The position numbers and the translations under genes are program-made. The notes beneath the pieces were generated by a model. That model did no database searches. It was not told the DNA's origin and was given only the letters and a program-made list of their open reading frames with translations. Of a stretch of 64,000 nt of DNA, positions 32,544-41,848 are shown one piece after another; the first letter of the stretch is position 1; each line of letters opens with the position of its first letter. Source of the DNA: G963663315 sp965208975. GTDB taxonomy: Bacteria > Pseudomonadota > Gammaproteobacteria > Arenicellales > Poriferihabitantaceae. The stretch covers positions 1,922,001-1,986,000 of the forward strand of contig CBDBQH010000003.1 in the NCBI GenBank assembly GCA_965208975.1. The letters run 5' to 3'.

Positions 32544-33961
32544 TGGCGTTGTCCGAGGCGGCTCGCATTGTTCGCGGAACGATGTCGGGAAACGATACCG
32601 AATTCACTTCGGTGAGTACGGATTCGAGGACAATCAGGGCGGGTGGGCTGTTCGTGGCAATCCGCGGAGAAAGGTTTGACGGTCACGCCTTTTTATCCCA
32701 GGCCAGGACGATGGGCGCGGTCGGCGCGATGGTGTCCGACAGGGCATCTGTCATGGCCCATCAGGCTGGCTCGCAGTTGCCGCGGATTGAGGCGCCGGAT
32801 ACTACGGCTGCGTTGGGTCGGCTGGGCCAGGACTGGCGATCACGATTCGATATTCCGGTAGCCGCGGTTACCGGAAGTAACGGAAAAACTACCGTGACTG
32901 CAATGATCGCTTCGATATTTGCACAGCGCGGCCGGCGCCTGGCTCCTTCGGGGAGTTTCAACAACGAGTGGGGGGTGCCGCTTACCTTGTTGAGGCTGAC
33001 CGACTGTCATCGCTTCGCGGTCATTGAAATGGGTACCAATCATCCGGGAGAGATTGAGTATCTCGCCCGGCTGACCAGACCGACCATTGCGCTGATCAAC
33101 AACGTGGCCGCCGCCCATCTGGAGGGACTTGGAAGCACCCGGCAGATCGCCGCGGAAAAGTCTGGTATCTTTCAGGGATTGACGGATTCGGGCATCGCGG
33201 TTGTCAATGCCGACGATGAGTTTCACGCTGAATGGGTCGCCGGACTCCGGCTCTCCCGTCCCGATGTCACGATCATCCGTTTTGCGATGGATGCCCAGGC
33301 GGATGTGAGCGCCGGCAATGTGGATTCGGGCGTTCGCGCAAGCCGCTTCGACCTGCGGCTGGCGGGTCAGGATATTGCGGTCAATCTGCCGCTACCGGGT
33401 CATCACAATATCATGAATGCGCTGGCGGCCTGTGCAGTCTGTTTCGCTGCGGGCATCAGCCTGGACATGATAAAGAATGGATTGGAAAGCGTGTGTGGAG
33501 TGAGCGGCCGTCTGGATGTCAGGCCGGGATTGAACGGTTCCACCGTTATTGACGATAGCTATAACGCCAATCCAGCGTCCATGAAGGCGGCCATTCATGT
33601 TTTGCGGCAGTGCGCGGGGAAGAAGGTCCTGGCGCTCGGGGCCATGGCGGAATTAGGGGAAACCAGTGTGCAGTTGCATGAGGAAGTGGGGGAGTACGCG
33701 AAAAGCCAGGGCATAGATTACCTGTATTGCTATTCGCCAAATGCCGACGACCATGCCCGTTTTTATGCCGGACGTTTCGAGGGTGGAGCCAGGCTCTTCG
33801 ACAGTATGGAAGAACTGCAACAAGTGGCGAAGCGGACACTGGCGCCGGATGTGGTGATGCTGATCAAGGGCTCGCGGTCTTCGCGCATGGAGAATCTGGT
33901 GCATCAGGTGGTTGAGGCGAGGCCGGATTCCCGGTCGGGAGAGGGTGGGCGCTCATGTTGA
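32540..33961 (+). CDS. murF: UDP-MurNAc-pentapeptide synthetase (D-Ala-D-Ala ligase)
   Basis: A 473-residue Mur ligase with VTGSNGKTTVTAM, EMGTNHPGEIEYL and DDSYNANPASMKAA, all characteristic of MurF. It adds D-Ala-D-Ala to the tripeptide. Overlaps murE by 4 bases and mraY by 7. The ligase making D-Ala-D-Ala (ddl) is not found in this cluster. Confidence 0.95.
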   Translation: MMALSEAARIVRGTMSGNDTEFTSVSTDSRTIRAGGLFVAIRGERFDGHAFLSQARTMGAVGAMVSDRASVMAHQAGSQLPRIEAPDTTAALGRLGQDWRSRFDIPVAAVTGSNGKTTVTAMIASIFAQRGRRLAPSGSFNNEWGVPLTLLRLTDCHRFAVIEMGTNHPGEIEYLARLTRPTIALINNVAAAHLEGLGSTRQIAAEKSGIFQGLTDSGIAVVNADDEFHAEWVAGLRLSRPDVTIIRFAMDAQADVSAGNVDSGVRASRFDLRLAGQDIAVNLPLPGHHNIMNALAACAVCFAAGISLDMIKNGLESVCGVSGRLDVRPGLNGSTVIDDSYNANPASMKAAIHVLRQCAGKKVLALGAMAELGETSVQLHEEVGEYAKSQGIDYLYCYSPNADDHARFYAGRFEGGARLFDSMEELQQVAKRTLAPDVVMLIKGSRSSRMENLVHQVVEARPDSRSGEGGRSC

Positions 33962-35037
33962 CATGGCTGTTTGAAAACCTGGCGCGGGATTACAGTTTTT
34001 TCAATGTATTCCGGTATCTGACTTTCCGCGGAATCTGCGGGGTACTGACCGCGCTCGGCATATTTTTTGTTTTCGGTCCGGCCATGATCCGCAAGCTCAG
34101 CGAGTATCAGATCGGGCAGACTGTGCGGGCAGAAGGGCCGCCCACACATTTCAGCAAAGTCGGGACGCCGACCATGGGCGGGGCGCTGATCCTGTTCGCT
34201 GTGGTTGTTGCGACACTACTTTGGGGAGATTTGTTCAATCGTTATATCTGGGCGATCCTGCTTACAACAATTGCGTTCGGGGTAATCGGCTGGGTCGATG
34301 ATTATCGCAAGCTGGTCGATCGGAACCCTAGAGGAATGGGCGCCAGAAACAAGTTTCTTTGTCAAAGCGCTGCGGCGTTGGCGGTGGCGATTTTTCTGTT
34401 TCAAACCGCCAACCTGCCGGCGGAAACCGAACTGCTGGTGCCCTTGTTCAAGGATATTGCCATCCCGTTGGGCTGGGGGTTCATCGGGCTGACCTGGCTG
34501 GTGGTGGTTGGCACCAGCAATGCCGTTAATCTGACCGATGGTCTTGACGGACTGGCGATCATGCCGACCGTCATGGTGGCGGGAGCGCTGGGTATCTTTG
34601 CTTACGCGGCCGGCAACCTGAACTTCTCTTCCTACCTGGGTATTCCCTATATTCCGGGGGCGGGGGAAGTGCTGGTTTTCTGCTCGGCGCTGGTGGGCGG
34701 CGGCTTGGGATTTCTCTGGTTCAATACCTATCCGGCCCAGGTTTTCATGGGGGATATTGGCGCTCTTTCCCTGGGCGCCGCCGTTGGAATTGTCGCGGTT
34801 ATCGTCCGCCAGGAAATCGTGTTGGTCATCATGGGCGGGATTTTTGTCGTGGAAACGGTTTCGGTTATCCTGCAAGTCGCTTCTTACAAACTGATTGGCA
34901 GGAGGATTTTCAGGATGGCGCCGTTGCATCACCATTTTGAATTGAAGGGCTGGCCGGAGCCCAGGGTGATCGTCCGGTTCTGGATAATCAGCCTGATTCT
35001 GGTATTGATCGGGCTGGCGACGTTGAAGGTTCGCTGA
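33955..35037 (+). CDS. mraY: Phospho-MurNAc-pentapeptide translocase
   Basis: A 360-residue polytopic membrane protein with about ten helices. Hallmarks are GTPTMGG, the catalytic aspartates in DDYRKL, NLTDGLDGLA and MGDIGALSLG, and HHHFELKGW near the C-terminus. It makes lipid I on the inner membrane. It overlaps the end of murF. Confidence 0.96.
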   Translation: MLTWLFENLARDYSFFNVFRYLTFRGICGVLTALGIFFVFGPAMIRKLSEYQIGQTVRAEGPPTHFSKVGTPTMGGALILFAVVVATLLWGDLFNRYIWAILLTTIAFGVIGWVDDYRKLVDRNPRGMGARNKFLCQSAAALAVAIFLFQTANLPAETELLVPLFKDIAIPLGWGFIGLTWLVVVGTSNAVNLTDGLDGLAIMPTVMVAGALGIFAYAAGNLNFSSYLGIPYIPGAGEVLVFCSALVGGGLGFLWFNTYPAQVFMGDIGALSLGAAVGIVAVIVRQEIVLVIMGGIFVVETVSVILQVASYKLIGRRIFRMAPLHHHFELKGWPEPRVIVRFWIISLILVLIGLATLKVR

Positions 35038-35048
35038 GGACACGGGCA

Positions 35049-36407
35049 TTGATTGTGACTGAATTCATACAGCCTGTTCGCGAATCCGCTTTGGTGATCG
35101 GCCTCGGCATGACCGGTTTTTCGGTCATCCGGCATCTCGAGCAAACCGATTGCCGGATTACGGTAGCCGATTCACGCGATATTCCGCCTTATCTCAATCA
35201 GGTAAAACGGCGATTCCCCGATGTGGAATTGGTGATGGGAGGCATTCCCTGTGAACGTTTCGCCGAGTTTGACCAGATCATCACCAGTCCGGGCATCAAG
35301 CTCCCGCGCATCGAGCGTGGCGACGGAAGTCCGTTGCTCAGTGACATCGAACTTTTTGCGCGTAGCGCGGATGCGCCCGTGATCGCGATTACCGGGTCGA
35401 ATGGCAAGTCGACAGTGACCATGCTGGTCACCAGGATGCTGATGGCGGCAGCTCACGCCGTCAAAACCGGGGGTAATATCGGCACTCCGGCGCTGGACCT
35501 GCTGGAGGGTGAGCGTCCTGACTTTTATGTGCTCGAGCTGTCCAGCTTTCAGCTGGAAAATACCCGTACTCTCAAACCGATCGCCGCGACGGTTCTCAAT
35601 ATCAGCGCGGATCACATGGATCGGTATTCGGGTTTGCCTGATTACGCGGACGCCAAATTCCGGATTTTCCGACACGCCCGGCATTGTATTGTCAACCGCG
35701 ATGACCGCACAACCAGGCGCCGGATAACAGACGGTTTGCCGCTCTTTGGCTTTGGGCTGAATGCGCCGGATGGGGATAGGGATTTCGGGGTTGTCGTCTG
35801 TGGTGGGGAGCGTCTGATGGCGCGTGGGAGGAAAGCGCTTGCGCGGGTCGGGCAAATGACGTTGCCGGGCGAGCAGAATGTCGCTAATGCGCTGGCGGCA
35901 TTTGCTCTGGTGGAATCGGCGGGGGTGCGGTTGACTCCGGGTGTGGTTCAGGCGGCGCTTGACTTTCCGGGCCTGCCTCATCGCTGCGAGCTGGTCAGGG
36001 AGCTCCATCAGGTCAAGTGGATCAATGATTCCAAAGGCACCAACCCGGGGGCCACGATCGCGGCGCTGCGGGGGCTGCGCCCACCCATCATCCTGATTCT
36101 CGGCGGCCAGGGCAAGGGCGCTGACTTTTCAGCTCTTGGCGATGCGATCCATGACAAGGTGACTCATTCTTACGTTTACGGTGAGGACGCTGAACGGATT
36201 CTGGCCAGTTTCCGAAGCGCGTCCAGCGTGACCCGTGTGGGGACTCTGGACGAGGCCGTAGAATGCTCGTTCAAGCGGGCCCGGCCCAAAGACATCGTTC
36301 TGTTTTCCCCGGCCTGTGCGAGCTACGATATGTTCGACAGCTACGAGCATCGGGGCAACCGATTCAAACAACAGGTCTGGCGATTGACAGAGGGAGGGGG
36401 GCAGTGA
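35049..36407 (+). CDS. murD: UDP-MurNAc-alanine--D-glutamate ligase
   Basis: A 452-residue Mur ligase with ITGSNGKSTVTML, KTGGNIGTPALDLL and NDSKGTNPGATIAAL. The start is TTG at 35049 or GTG at 35055; no ATG is near. The stop TGA overlaps the ftsW ATG. It adds D-Glu to UDP-MurNAc-L-Ala. Confidence 0.95.
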   Translation: MIVTEFIQPVRESALVIGLGMTGFSVIRHLEQTDCRITVADSRDIPPYLNQVKRRFPDVELVMGGIPCERFAEFDQIITSPGIKLPRIERGDGSPLLSDIELFARSADAPVIAITGSNGKSTVTMLVTRMLMAAAHAVKTGGNIGTPALDLLEGERPDFYVLELSSFQLENTRTLKPIAATVLNISADHMDRYSGLPDYADAKFRIFRHARHCIVNRDDRTTRRRITDGLPLFGFGLNAPDGDRDFGVVVCGGERLMARGRKALARVGQMTLPGEQNVANALAAFALVESAGVRLTPGVVQAALDFPGLPHRCELVRELHQVKWINDSKGTNPGATIAALRGLRPPIILILGGQGKGADFSALGDAIHDKVTHSYVYGEDAERILASFRSASSVTRVGTLDEAVECSFKRARPKDIVLFSPACASYDMFDSYEHRGNRFKQQVWRLTEGGGQ

Positions 36408-37576
36408 TGAATCGGCAGATCAGACCGGCCTTGATGAGGAAAACATTCCTGCCGGCGAACCCGGATCACTGGCTGGCTCTGGTTGTGATCGCTCTGCTGT
36501 CAATCGGTACGGTCATGGTGTTTTCAGCCACCATTGCCAGGACAGGACAGGCGCAGGATGTCAACTTTTCCCATTTAACCCGACATTTGATGCACGTCGG
36601 AGCGGGGGCGATTGTCTTGTGGCTCGGGGCATCCATTCGAATCGACTGGCTGGAGAGAGTGAACAAGGTATACCTGCTGCTCGCAATGTTTCTGTTGCTG
36701 GCATTGGTATTCACGGGTCTGGGCGTGAAGGTGAATGGCAGTTCCCGCTGGCTCGGATTGGGCGAAATACGCTTGCAGCCTTCGGAGTTTGCAAAAATTG
36801 CGGCAGTCATTTATTTCGCTGACTATCTGGCCACGAAAAAAGACAGCCTGCATTTGTTCCAGGTCGGGATCCTCAATCCGGGATGGGCGGCGGGCGCCCT
36901 CGGATTACTGCTGCTGCTCCAGCCTGATTTTGGCGCTACGGTTGTGATCCTGGCTACAGTTGCTGTCATGATGCTGCTGGGGGGGGTGCGGATTTCGCAC
37001 CTTGCAGTCAGTATCCTGGTCGTCACGGGGCTGATGACGTTGATCCTGTGGATGGAGCCCTATCGGGTGGTTCGCCTGCTCAGCTACAGAGATCCCTGGG
37101 CAGATCCGTTTGGCTCGGGCTTCCAACTGGTGCAGTCATTGATCGCGATCGGTCGCGGGGAGTGGTTCGGCATCGGTTTGGGCAGCAGTATACAAAAGTT
37201 ATCCTATCTGCCGCATGCCGGCAATGATTTCCTGATCGCCATCATCGGCGAGGAACTCGGAGCAATCGGTATATTCTGCGTATTGTCGTTGTTTGCGACG
37301 CTCTTGTTTCTGGCCCTTGTAATCGGACAACAGGCATTGGCGCAGGGGCATCGGTTTGCCGGGCTTCTGGCTCAGGGAACCGGGGTCATTCTTGTATTGC
37401 AGGCGGCGGTGCACACGGGCGTGAATACCGGATTGTTGCCTACCAAGGGTCTGACCTTGCCACTGATGAGCTATGGCGGCAGCAGCATGTTGAGCAGTAT
37501 GGCGGCGGTCGGTCTGTTGTTTGCCATCAGTCGGCACACCCGTCTTCAATCCAGGGGGGCGCGATGCCGCGGATGA
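36407..37576 (+). CDS. ftsW: Septal peptidoglycan polymerase FtsW
   Basis: The ATG at 36407 follows a strong GGGAGGGGGG ribosome site and gives 389 residues with about ten membrane helices. SEDS-family motifs include SSRWLGLGEIRLQPSEFAK and LTLPLMSYGGSS. FtsW polymerises septal glycan with FtsI. It overlaps murG by 13 bases. Confidence 0.95.
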   Translation: MNRQIRPALMRKTFLPANPDHWLALVVIALLSIGTVMVFSATIARTGQAQDVNFSHLTRHLMHVGAGAIVLWLGASIRIDWLERVNKVYLLLAMFLLLALVFTGLGVKVNGSSRWLGLGEIRLQPSEFAKIAAVIYFADYLATKKDSLHLFQVGILNPGWAAGALGLLLLLQPDFGATVVILATVAVMMLLGGVRISHLAVSILVVTGLMTLILWMEPYRVVRLLSYRDPWADPFGSGFQLVQSLIAIGRGEWFGIGLGSSIQKLSYLPHAGNDFLIAIIGEELGAIGIFCVLSLFATLLFLALVIGQQALAQGHRFAGLLAQGTGVILVLQAAVHTGVNTGLLPTKGLTLPLMSYGGSSMLSSMAAVGLLFAISRHTRLQSRGARCRG

Positions 37577-38634
37577 TGATTATGGCGGGAGGCACGGGCG
37601 GGCACGTCATGCCGGCGCTGGCGGTGGCAAAGGCGTTGCTCGACAAAGGCGTTGATGTCCACTGGATCGGCGCCTCCGGCGGCATGGAGGCGCGAGTGGT
37701 TACCGAATCCGGTATCGCGTTTGAGCCGATTGATATCAAAGGACTCAGAAACGGAGGATTATTGCGAAAAACAGGGGCGTTGTTGCTGTTGGTCCGGGCC
37801 ATGGCGCAGACATTCCGGTTCATCCGCAAATACCGGCCCGAGGCTGTACTGGGTATGGGTGGATTTGTGTCGGCGCCGGGCGGGCTTGTGGCCGCTGCAT
37901 TGCGGTTGCCGGTGCTTCTTCACGAGCAGAACATGGTGGCCGGCTTGACCAATCGCTGGCTGGCGCGTTTTTGCAGGGATGTCCTGAGCGGTTTTCCGCA
38001 GGCGCAGGGTATCCGGAATTTCACCTGGGTCGGCAATCCGGTGAGATCGGATATTACTGAAATTCCGGCGCCATCCCGCAGGCTGGGCAATAGAACCGGA
38101 GCCTTGAGAATACTGGTGACCGGCGGTAGTCAGGGGGCCTCTGTCTTCAATCGGGAATTGCCGGGATTGCTGAAATCCGCCGACGTGCCCGAACTCGATA
38201 TCTGGCATCAATGCGGGCAGAGGGCGGTGGATGAGTCCGGCAAAGCCTGGCGGCAGGCGGGAATCCGTTGCCGGGTTGAGCCGTTTATCGAGGATATGGC
38301 CCAGGCTTACGAATGGTGCGACCTGATCATCTGCCGGTCGGGAGCGATGACGGTCTCGGAGATCTGTTGCGCTGGCGTGGCGGCGATTTTTGTGCCTTAT
38401 CCCCATGCGGTGAGTGATCATCAGGCGGCCAACGCTGATTATCTGGTGCAGAATCAGGCCGCGTTCATGGTGCGCGAAGAGGGGTTCGCCAGCGGCGAGT
38501 GGCTGCAAATCCTGTCTGACCTTTCGCGTGACCGGAGCCGGCTGGTGGCCATGGCAAACGCCGCGAGGGGATTGGCAAAACCCGCAGCGACACAGGATGT
38601 GGTCGCCCGCTGCCTGGAGGCGCTGCATGCGTGA
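37564..38634 (+). CDS. murG: UDP-GlcNAc transferase MurG
   Basis: A 356-residue GT-B glycosyltransferase with AGGTGGHVMPALAVA at the N-terminus, MGGFVSAPGGL, GGSQGASVFN, and SGAMTVSEICCAG in the nucleotide-sugar site. It converts lipid I to lipid II at the inner leaflet. Overlaps ftsW and murC. Confidence 0.96.
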   Translation: MPRMMIMAGGTGGHVMPALAVAKALLDKGVDVHWIGASGGMEARVVTESGIAFEPIDIKGLRNGGLLRKTGALLLLVRAMAQTFRFIRKYRPEAVLGMGGFVSAPGGLVAAALRLPVLLHEQNMVAGLTNRWLARFCRDVLSGFPQAQGIRNFTWVGNPVRSDITEIPAPSRRLGNRTGALRILVTGGSQGASVFNRELPGLLKSADVPELDIWHQCGQRAVDESGKAWRQAGIRCRVEPFIEDMAQAYEWCDLIICRSGAMTVSEICCAGVAAIFVPYPHAVSDHQAANADYLVQNQAAFMVREEGFASGEWLQILSDLSRDRSRLVAMANAARGLAKPAATQDVVARCLEALHA

Positions 38635-40039
38635 ACACGTAAGGCACATTCATTTTGTCGGCATTGGCGGCATTGGTATGAGCGGGATTGCCGAAGTCCT
38701 GCTCAATCTGGGATTCCGGATTTCAGGATCGGATATTGCCAGAACGAAGATTATTGACCGGCTTGAGAAGGCCGGCGCAACCATATTCATCGGCCATGAT
38801 GAGTCCAATATGAAGGATGCCGACACGGTGGTGTATTCAAGCGCCCTGGAGGAAACGAACAGTGAGATGCAGGCGGCGCTGCGTCAATCCGTGCCGCTTG
38901 TGCCGCGCGCTGAAATGCTGGGGGAGCTGATGCGGTTCAGGAAGGGAATTGCGGTTGCCGGCACCCATGGCAAGACCACCACAACCAGCCTGATCGGGGC
39001 TGTTCTGGCGGGAGCCGGGATTGATCCGACCCTGATTGTCGGCGGCGTGGTCAACAGTATGCACAGTAATGCCAGACTGGGCAGGGGAGAGTACATGGTC
39101 GCTGAAGCGGATGAGAGTGACGCTTCATTTTTACATTTGCAGCCGCAGATGGCGGTCATGACCAATATCGACCAGGATCACATGGAAACTTATAAAGGAG
39201 ATTTCAACCAGCTGAAGCAGGCTTGTCTGGATTTTCTCCACAATCTGCCATTCTGCGGCCTGGCGATCCTGTGCTTTGACGATCCGGCCGTCCGCGAAAT
39301 CGCGGAGCGATTGAGGAAGCCTTTTGAGAGTTACGGGTTGACGGATGACGTGGATTATCAGGCCGTCCGGATTTCCCAGCAAGGCCGCCACAGTTCGTTC
39401 AGTGTGCTGCGTTACGGCAAGTCGATCGGAGAATTTGTGGTGGCGATGCCGGGGGTCCACAATGTTCAAAACGCGCTGGCCGCGATTGCGATTGCATACA
39501 GGCTGGGGCTGGAAACAGAATCCATTCGGGAAGCGTTGTCCGGGTTTGAGGGAATCGGGCGCCGGTTTCAGCAGTTGGGCACGGTCAGGTTCGGCTCGCG
39601 TTTTATCGAGATAGTGGATGATTATGCCCATCACCCGACGGAAATAGCGGCGACCCTGAAAGCATGTCAGGACTGTTATCCCGGAAGAAAAATCCTGGTC
39701 GTATTCCAGCCGCACCGATTTACCCGCACCCTGGATTTGTTCGATGATTTTGTGTGCCTGCTGGCGAAAGTGGAAAATCTGGTCGTCACAGAAGTCTATC
39801 CCGCGGGTGAGCAACCGATTGCCGGTGGGGATGGCCGCTCCCTGTGTCGCGCTATCCGGCAGCTGGGAGGCGAGCCGGTTTTCGCTGAATCGCTCGTAAC
39901 CCTGAACGATATTTTGCCCGGCCTGGTACAAACCCGTGACATTCTACTGACATTGGGAGCCGGAGATATTGGCCGGTTCTCCCATAATCTGGCGTTAAAA
40001 CAGCAATCGGATAGCCGGGAGGTCGCTAATGACGGCTGA
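38627..40039 (+). CDS. murC: UDP-MurNAc--L-alanine ligase
   Basis: The ATG at 38627 (MREHVRHIHFVGIGGIGMSG) overlaps murG by 8 bases and gives 470 residues. Motifs: GIGGIGMSG, AGTHGKTTTTSLI, EADESDASFL and DDYAHHPTEI. It starts the stem peptide on UDP-MurNAc. The longer upstream frame is a shadow of murG. Confidence 0.96.
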   Translation: MREHVRHIHFVGIGGIGMSGIAEVLLNLGFRISGSDIARTKIIDRLEKAGATIFIGHDESNMKDADTVVYSSALEETNSEMQAALRQSVPLVPRAEMLGELMRFRKGIAVAGTHGKTTTTSLIGAVLAGAGIDPTLIVGGVVNSMHSNARLGRGEYMVAEADESDASFLHLQPQMAVMTNIDQDHMETYKGDFNQLKQACLDFLHNLPFCGLAILCFDDPAVREIAERLRKPFESYGLTDDVDYQAVRISQQGRHSSFSVLRYGKSIGEFVVAMPGVHNVQNALAAIAIAYRLGLETESIREALSGFEGIGRRFQQLGTVRFGSRFIEIVDDYAHHPTEIAATLKACQDCYPGRKILVVFQPHRFTRTLDLFDDFVCLLAKVENLVVTEVYPAGEQPIAGGDGRSLCRAIRQLGGEPVFAESLVTLNDILPGLVQTRDILLTLGAGDIGRFSHNLALKQQSDSREVANDG

Positions 40040-40949
40040 GAAATTGAAACGGATACCCGATTGTTTTCGGGATGCGCGGGGGCAATTACGGGTCAATGAA
40101 CCCATGTCAAAACACACCAGCTGGAGAACCGGAGGGATCGCCGATTATTTCTATTACCCGTCCGACAGGCAGGATCTGGTCAGTCTGCTCAAGCGGTTGC
40201 CACAGGATATGCCGCTGCACTGGGTCGGGCTTGGCAGTAACCTGTTGATTCGCGATGGAGGAGTTGAAGGAGTCGTGATCTGCACGGCAAAAGGGTTGAA
40301 CGGGATCAGCATGAGGTCGGCGGGCCGGGTTTATGTTGAGTCCGGCGTGTCCTGTTCCAAGGTAGCGAGAATGACGACGCAAAACCGGTTGAACGGTGTT
40401 GAATTTCTGGCCGGAGTACCGGGCTCCTTTGGCGGCGCCCTGAGCATGAACGCGGGCGCTTTCGGTGGCGAAACCTGGGAGTGGGTTGAGCGGGTCGAAT
40501 GTGTGGATCGGTGCGGTAACGTGGCGCTCCTGGAGCGCTCCAGGGTTTGCTATGGGTATCGTCATGTCGAGCTTCCGGATCATCGCGGACTGCTCGGCGC
40601 CATACTGCATCTGAGACAGGCGGAAGACGGATTCGACAGCAAGAAAGCGATGCGCGACCTGCTGCAAATTCGAGCCCGGTCGCAGCCGGTTCAAAGCGCC
40701 AATGCCGGCTCGGTTTTCAGGAATCCGGAGGGAGATTTCGCGGCAAGACTGATTGAGCGGGCAGGATTGAAAGGTCATGCGATTGGTGGGGCCTGTATTT
40801 CTGAACTCCACGCGAACTTTATCATTAATGACGGTAGCGCGAGCTCTGCGGACATAGAGCGCCTGATCGGCCATGCGCGCGCTCGGGTAAAGAAAAACAG
40901 CGGGGTTGATTTGCAACTTGAGGTACACATCATGGGCCGGGAAAAATGA
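40029..40949 (+). CDS. murB: UDP-N-acetylenolpyruvoylglucosamine reductase
   Basis: A 306-residue FAD enzyme: HTSWRTGGIADYF, GLGSNLLIRDGG, GVPGSFGGALSMNAGAFGGE, and SVFRNPEGDFAARLIERAG with the catalytic serine. It is the compact type of MurB. It overlaps murC by 11 bases and ftsQ by 4. In many relatives ddlB follows murB; here ftsQ does. Confidence 0.95.
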   Translation: MTAEKLKRIPDCFRDARGQLRVNEPMSKHTSWRTGGIADYFYYPSDRQDLVSLLKRLPQDMPLHWVGLGSNLLIRDGGVEGVVICTAKGLNGISMRSAGRVYVESGVSCSKVARMTTQNRLNGVEFLAGVPGSFGGALSMNAGAFGGETWEWVERVECVDRCGNVALLERSRVCYGYRHVELPDHRGLLGAILHLRQAEDGFDSKKAMRDLLQIRARSQPVQSANAGSVFRNPEGDFAARLIERAGLKGHAIGGACISELHANFIINDGSASSADIERLIGHARARVKKNSGVDLQLEVHIMGREK

Positions 40950-41848
40950 TATTCGCCCGCACTATTGAAGACCATGCGGTTTCAGATGGAGCAATGACTG
41001 AGCGCCGGAATCGGGAGCCATCAAACACTTCAGGATGGGAAGTGGTAATTGGTCGCCTGTTGCTGACCCTGTTGGTGATTCTGTTTGTGGCAGACTGGCT
41101 GCTTCAGCCCGACAAATTTCAAATCAGGGAAATTCTGGTGCATGATGAGTCTGGAGGCGCGGGTAGTGAGCAGGTGAGGAAAGTAGCGCGAAATGCTCTG
41201 GACGGGAATTTCTTCTCACTCGATCTTGAACGTCTCGAACATGAGGTTGAGCAGCTGCCCTGGGTGTTTTCCGCGTCTCTTCGTCGTCAGTGGCCGTCAA
41301 CCATTGTAATCAATGTGACCGAAGCCGAGCTGGCCGCTCGGTGGGGGACAGACAGATGGGTGAGCCTGGCAGGTGACCTGATCGTTCGGCCAGTCAATGA
41401 AAAATGGGATCACAGCGTCTTGGCGCAATTGAATGGTCCCGAGGATCAGGTTGAATTCGTCTGGGATGCGTTCCAGCAATGGTCGGGAAAGTTTGCCGCG
41501 CTCGGACTGTCACTTGATGCGCTGAGCCTGAGTTCGACTGGCTTGTTTGAGTTCAGGCTTGGTCCCGCTGTTGAGAAGTTACCGGGGGAGTCCGGCAACC
41601 CGAATGGCCGGGTGACCGACACCGATGCCGGTGTGAGCCTGGATGCCGGTGTGAGCTTGATTGTCGAGGCGCAAAATTCCAGGGAGAGGGTGCAGAAATT
41701 TCTGGAGATACTGGAGACGCGATTGCTGGCCCGGCTTGCGGAAATGGAATCCGTTGATTTGCGATATCCGAATGGCTTTGCGATTGGCTGGCGCGACCGC
41801 GGGACTGCGACGGCGTCCGCTCCTGCGGCGGGAAGCACAGAGTCATGA
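40946..41848 (+). CDS. ftsQ: Cell division protein FtsQ
   Basis: A 300-residue bitopic protein: an N-terminal membrane helix (VIGRLLLTLLVILFVADWLL), a POTRA domain (FQIREILVHDES to LPWVFSASLRRQWPSTIVINVTE) and a beta domain. The later part carries an unusual low-complexity insertion (GNPNGRVTDTDAGVSLDAGVSL) made by an 18-bp tandem duplication. It overlaps murB and ftsA (ATGA). It bridges FtsLB and the septal machinery. Confidence 0.93.
   Translation: MIFARTIEDHAVSDGAMTERRNREPSNTSGWEVVIGRLLLTLLVILFVADWLLQPDKFQIREILVHDESGGAGSEQVRKVARNALDGNFFSLDLERLEHEVEQLPWVFSASLRRQWPSTIVINVTEAELAARWGTDRWVSLAGDLIVRPVNEKWDHSVLAQLNGPEDQVEFVWDAFQQWSGKFAALGLSLDALSLSSTGLFEFRLGPAVEKLPGESGNPNGRVTDTDAGVSLDAGVSLIVEAQNSRERVQKFLEILETRLLARLAEMESVDLRYPNGFAIGWRDRGTATASAPAAGSTES
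41624..41659 (+). repeat. 18-bp tandem duplication inside ftsQ
   Basis: GATGCCGGTGTGAGCCTG (41624-41641) is repeated with one change (41642-41659), encoding DAGVSL twice. It is an in-frame duplication in a loop-like region of FtsQ. Confidence 0.85.
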
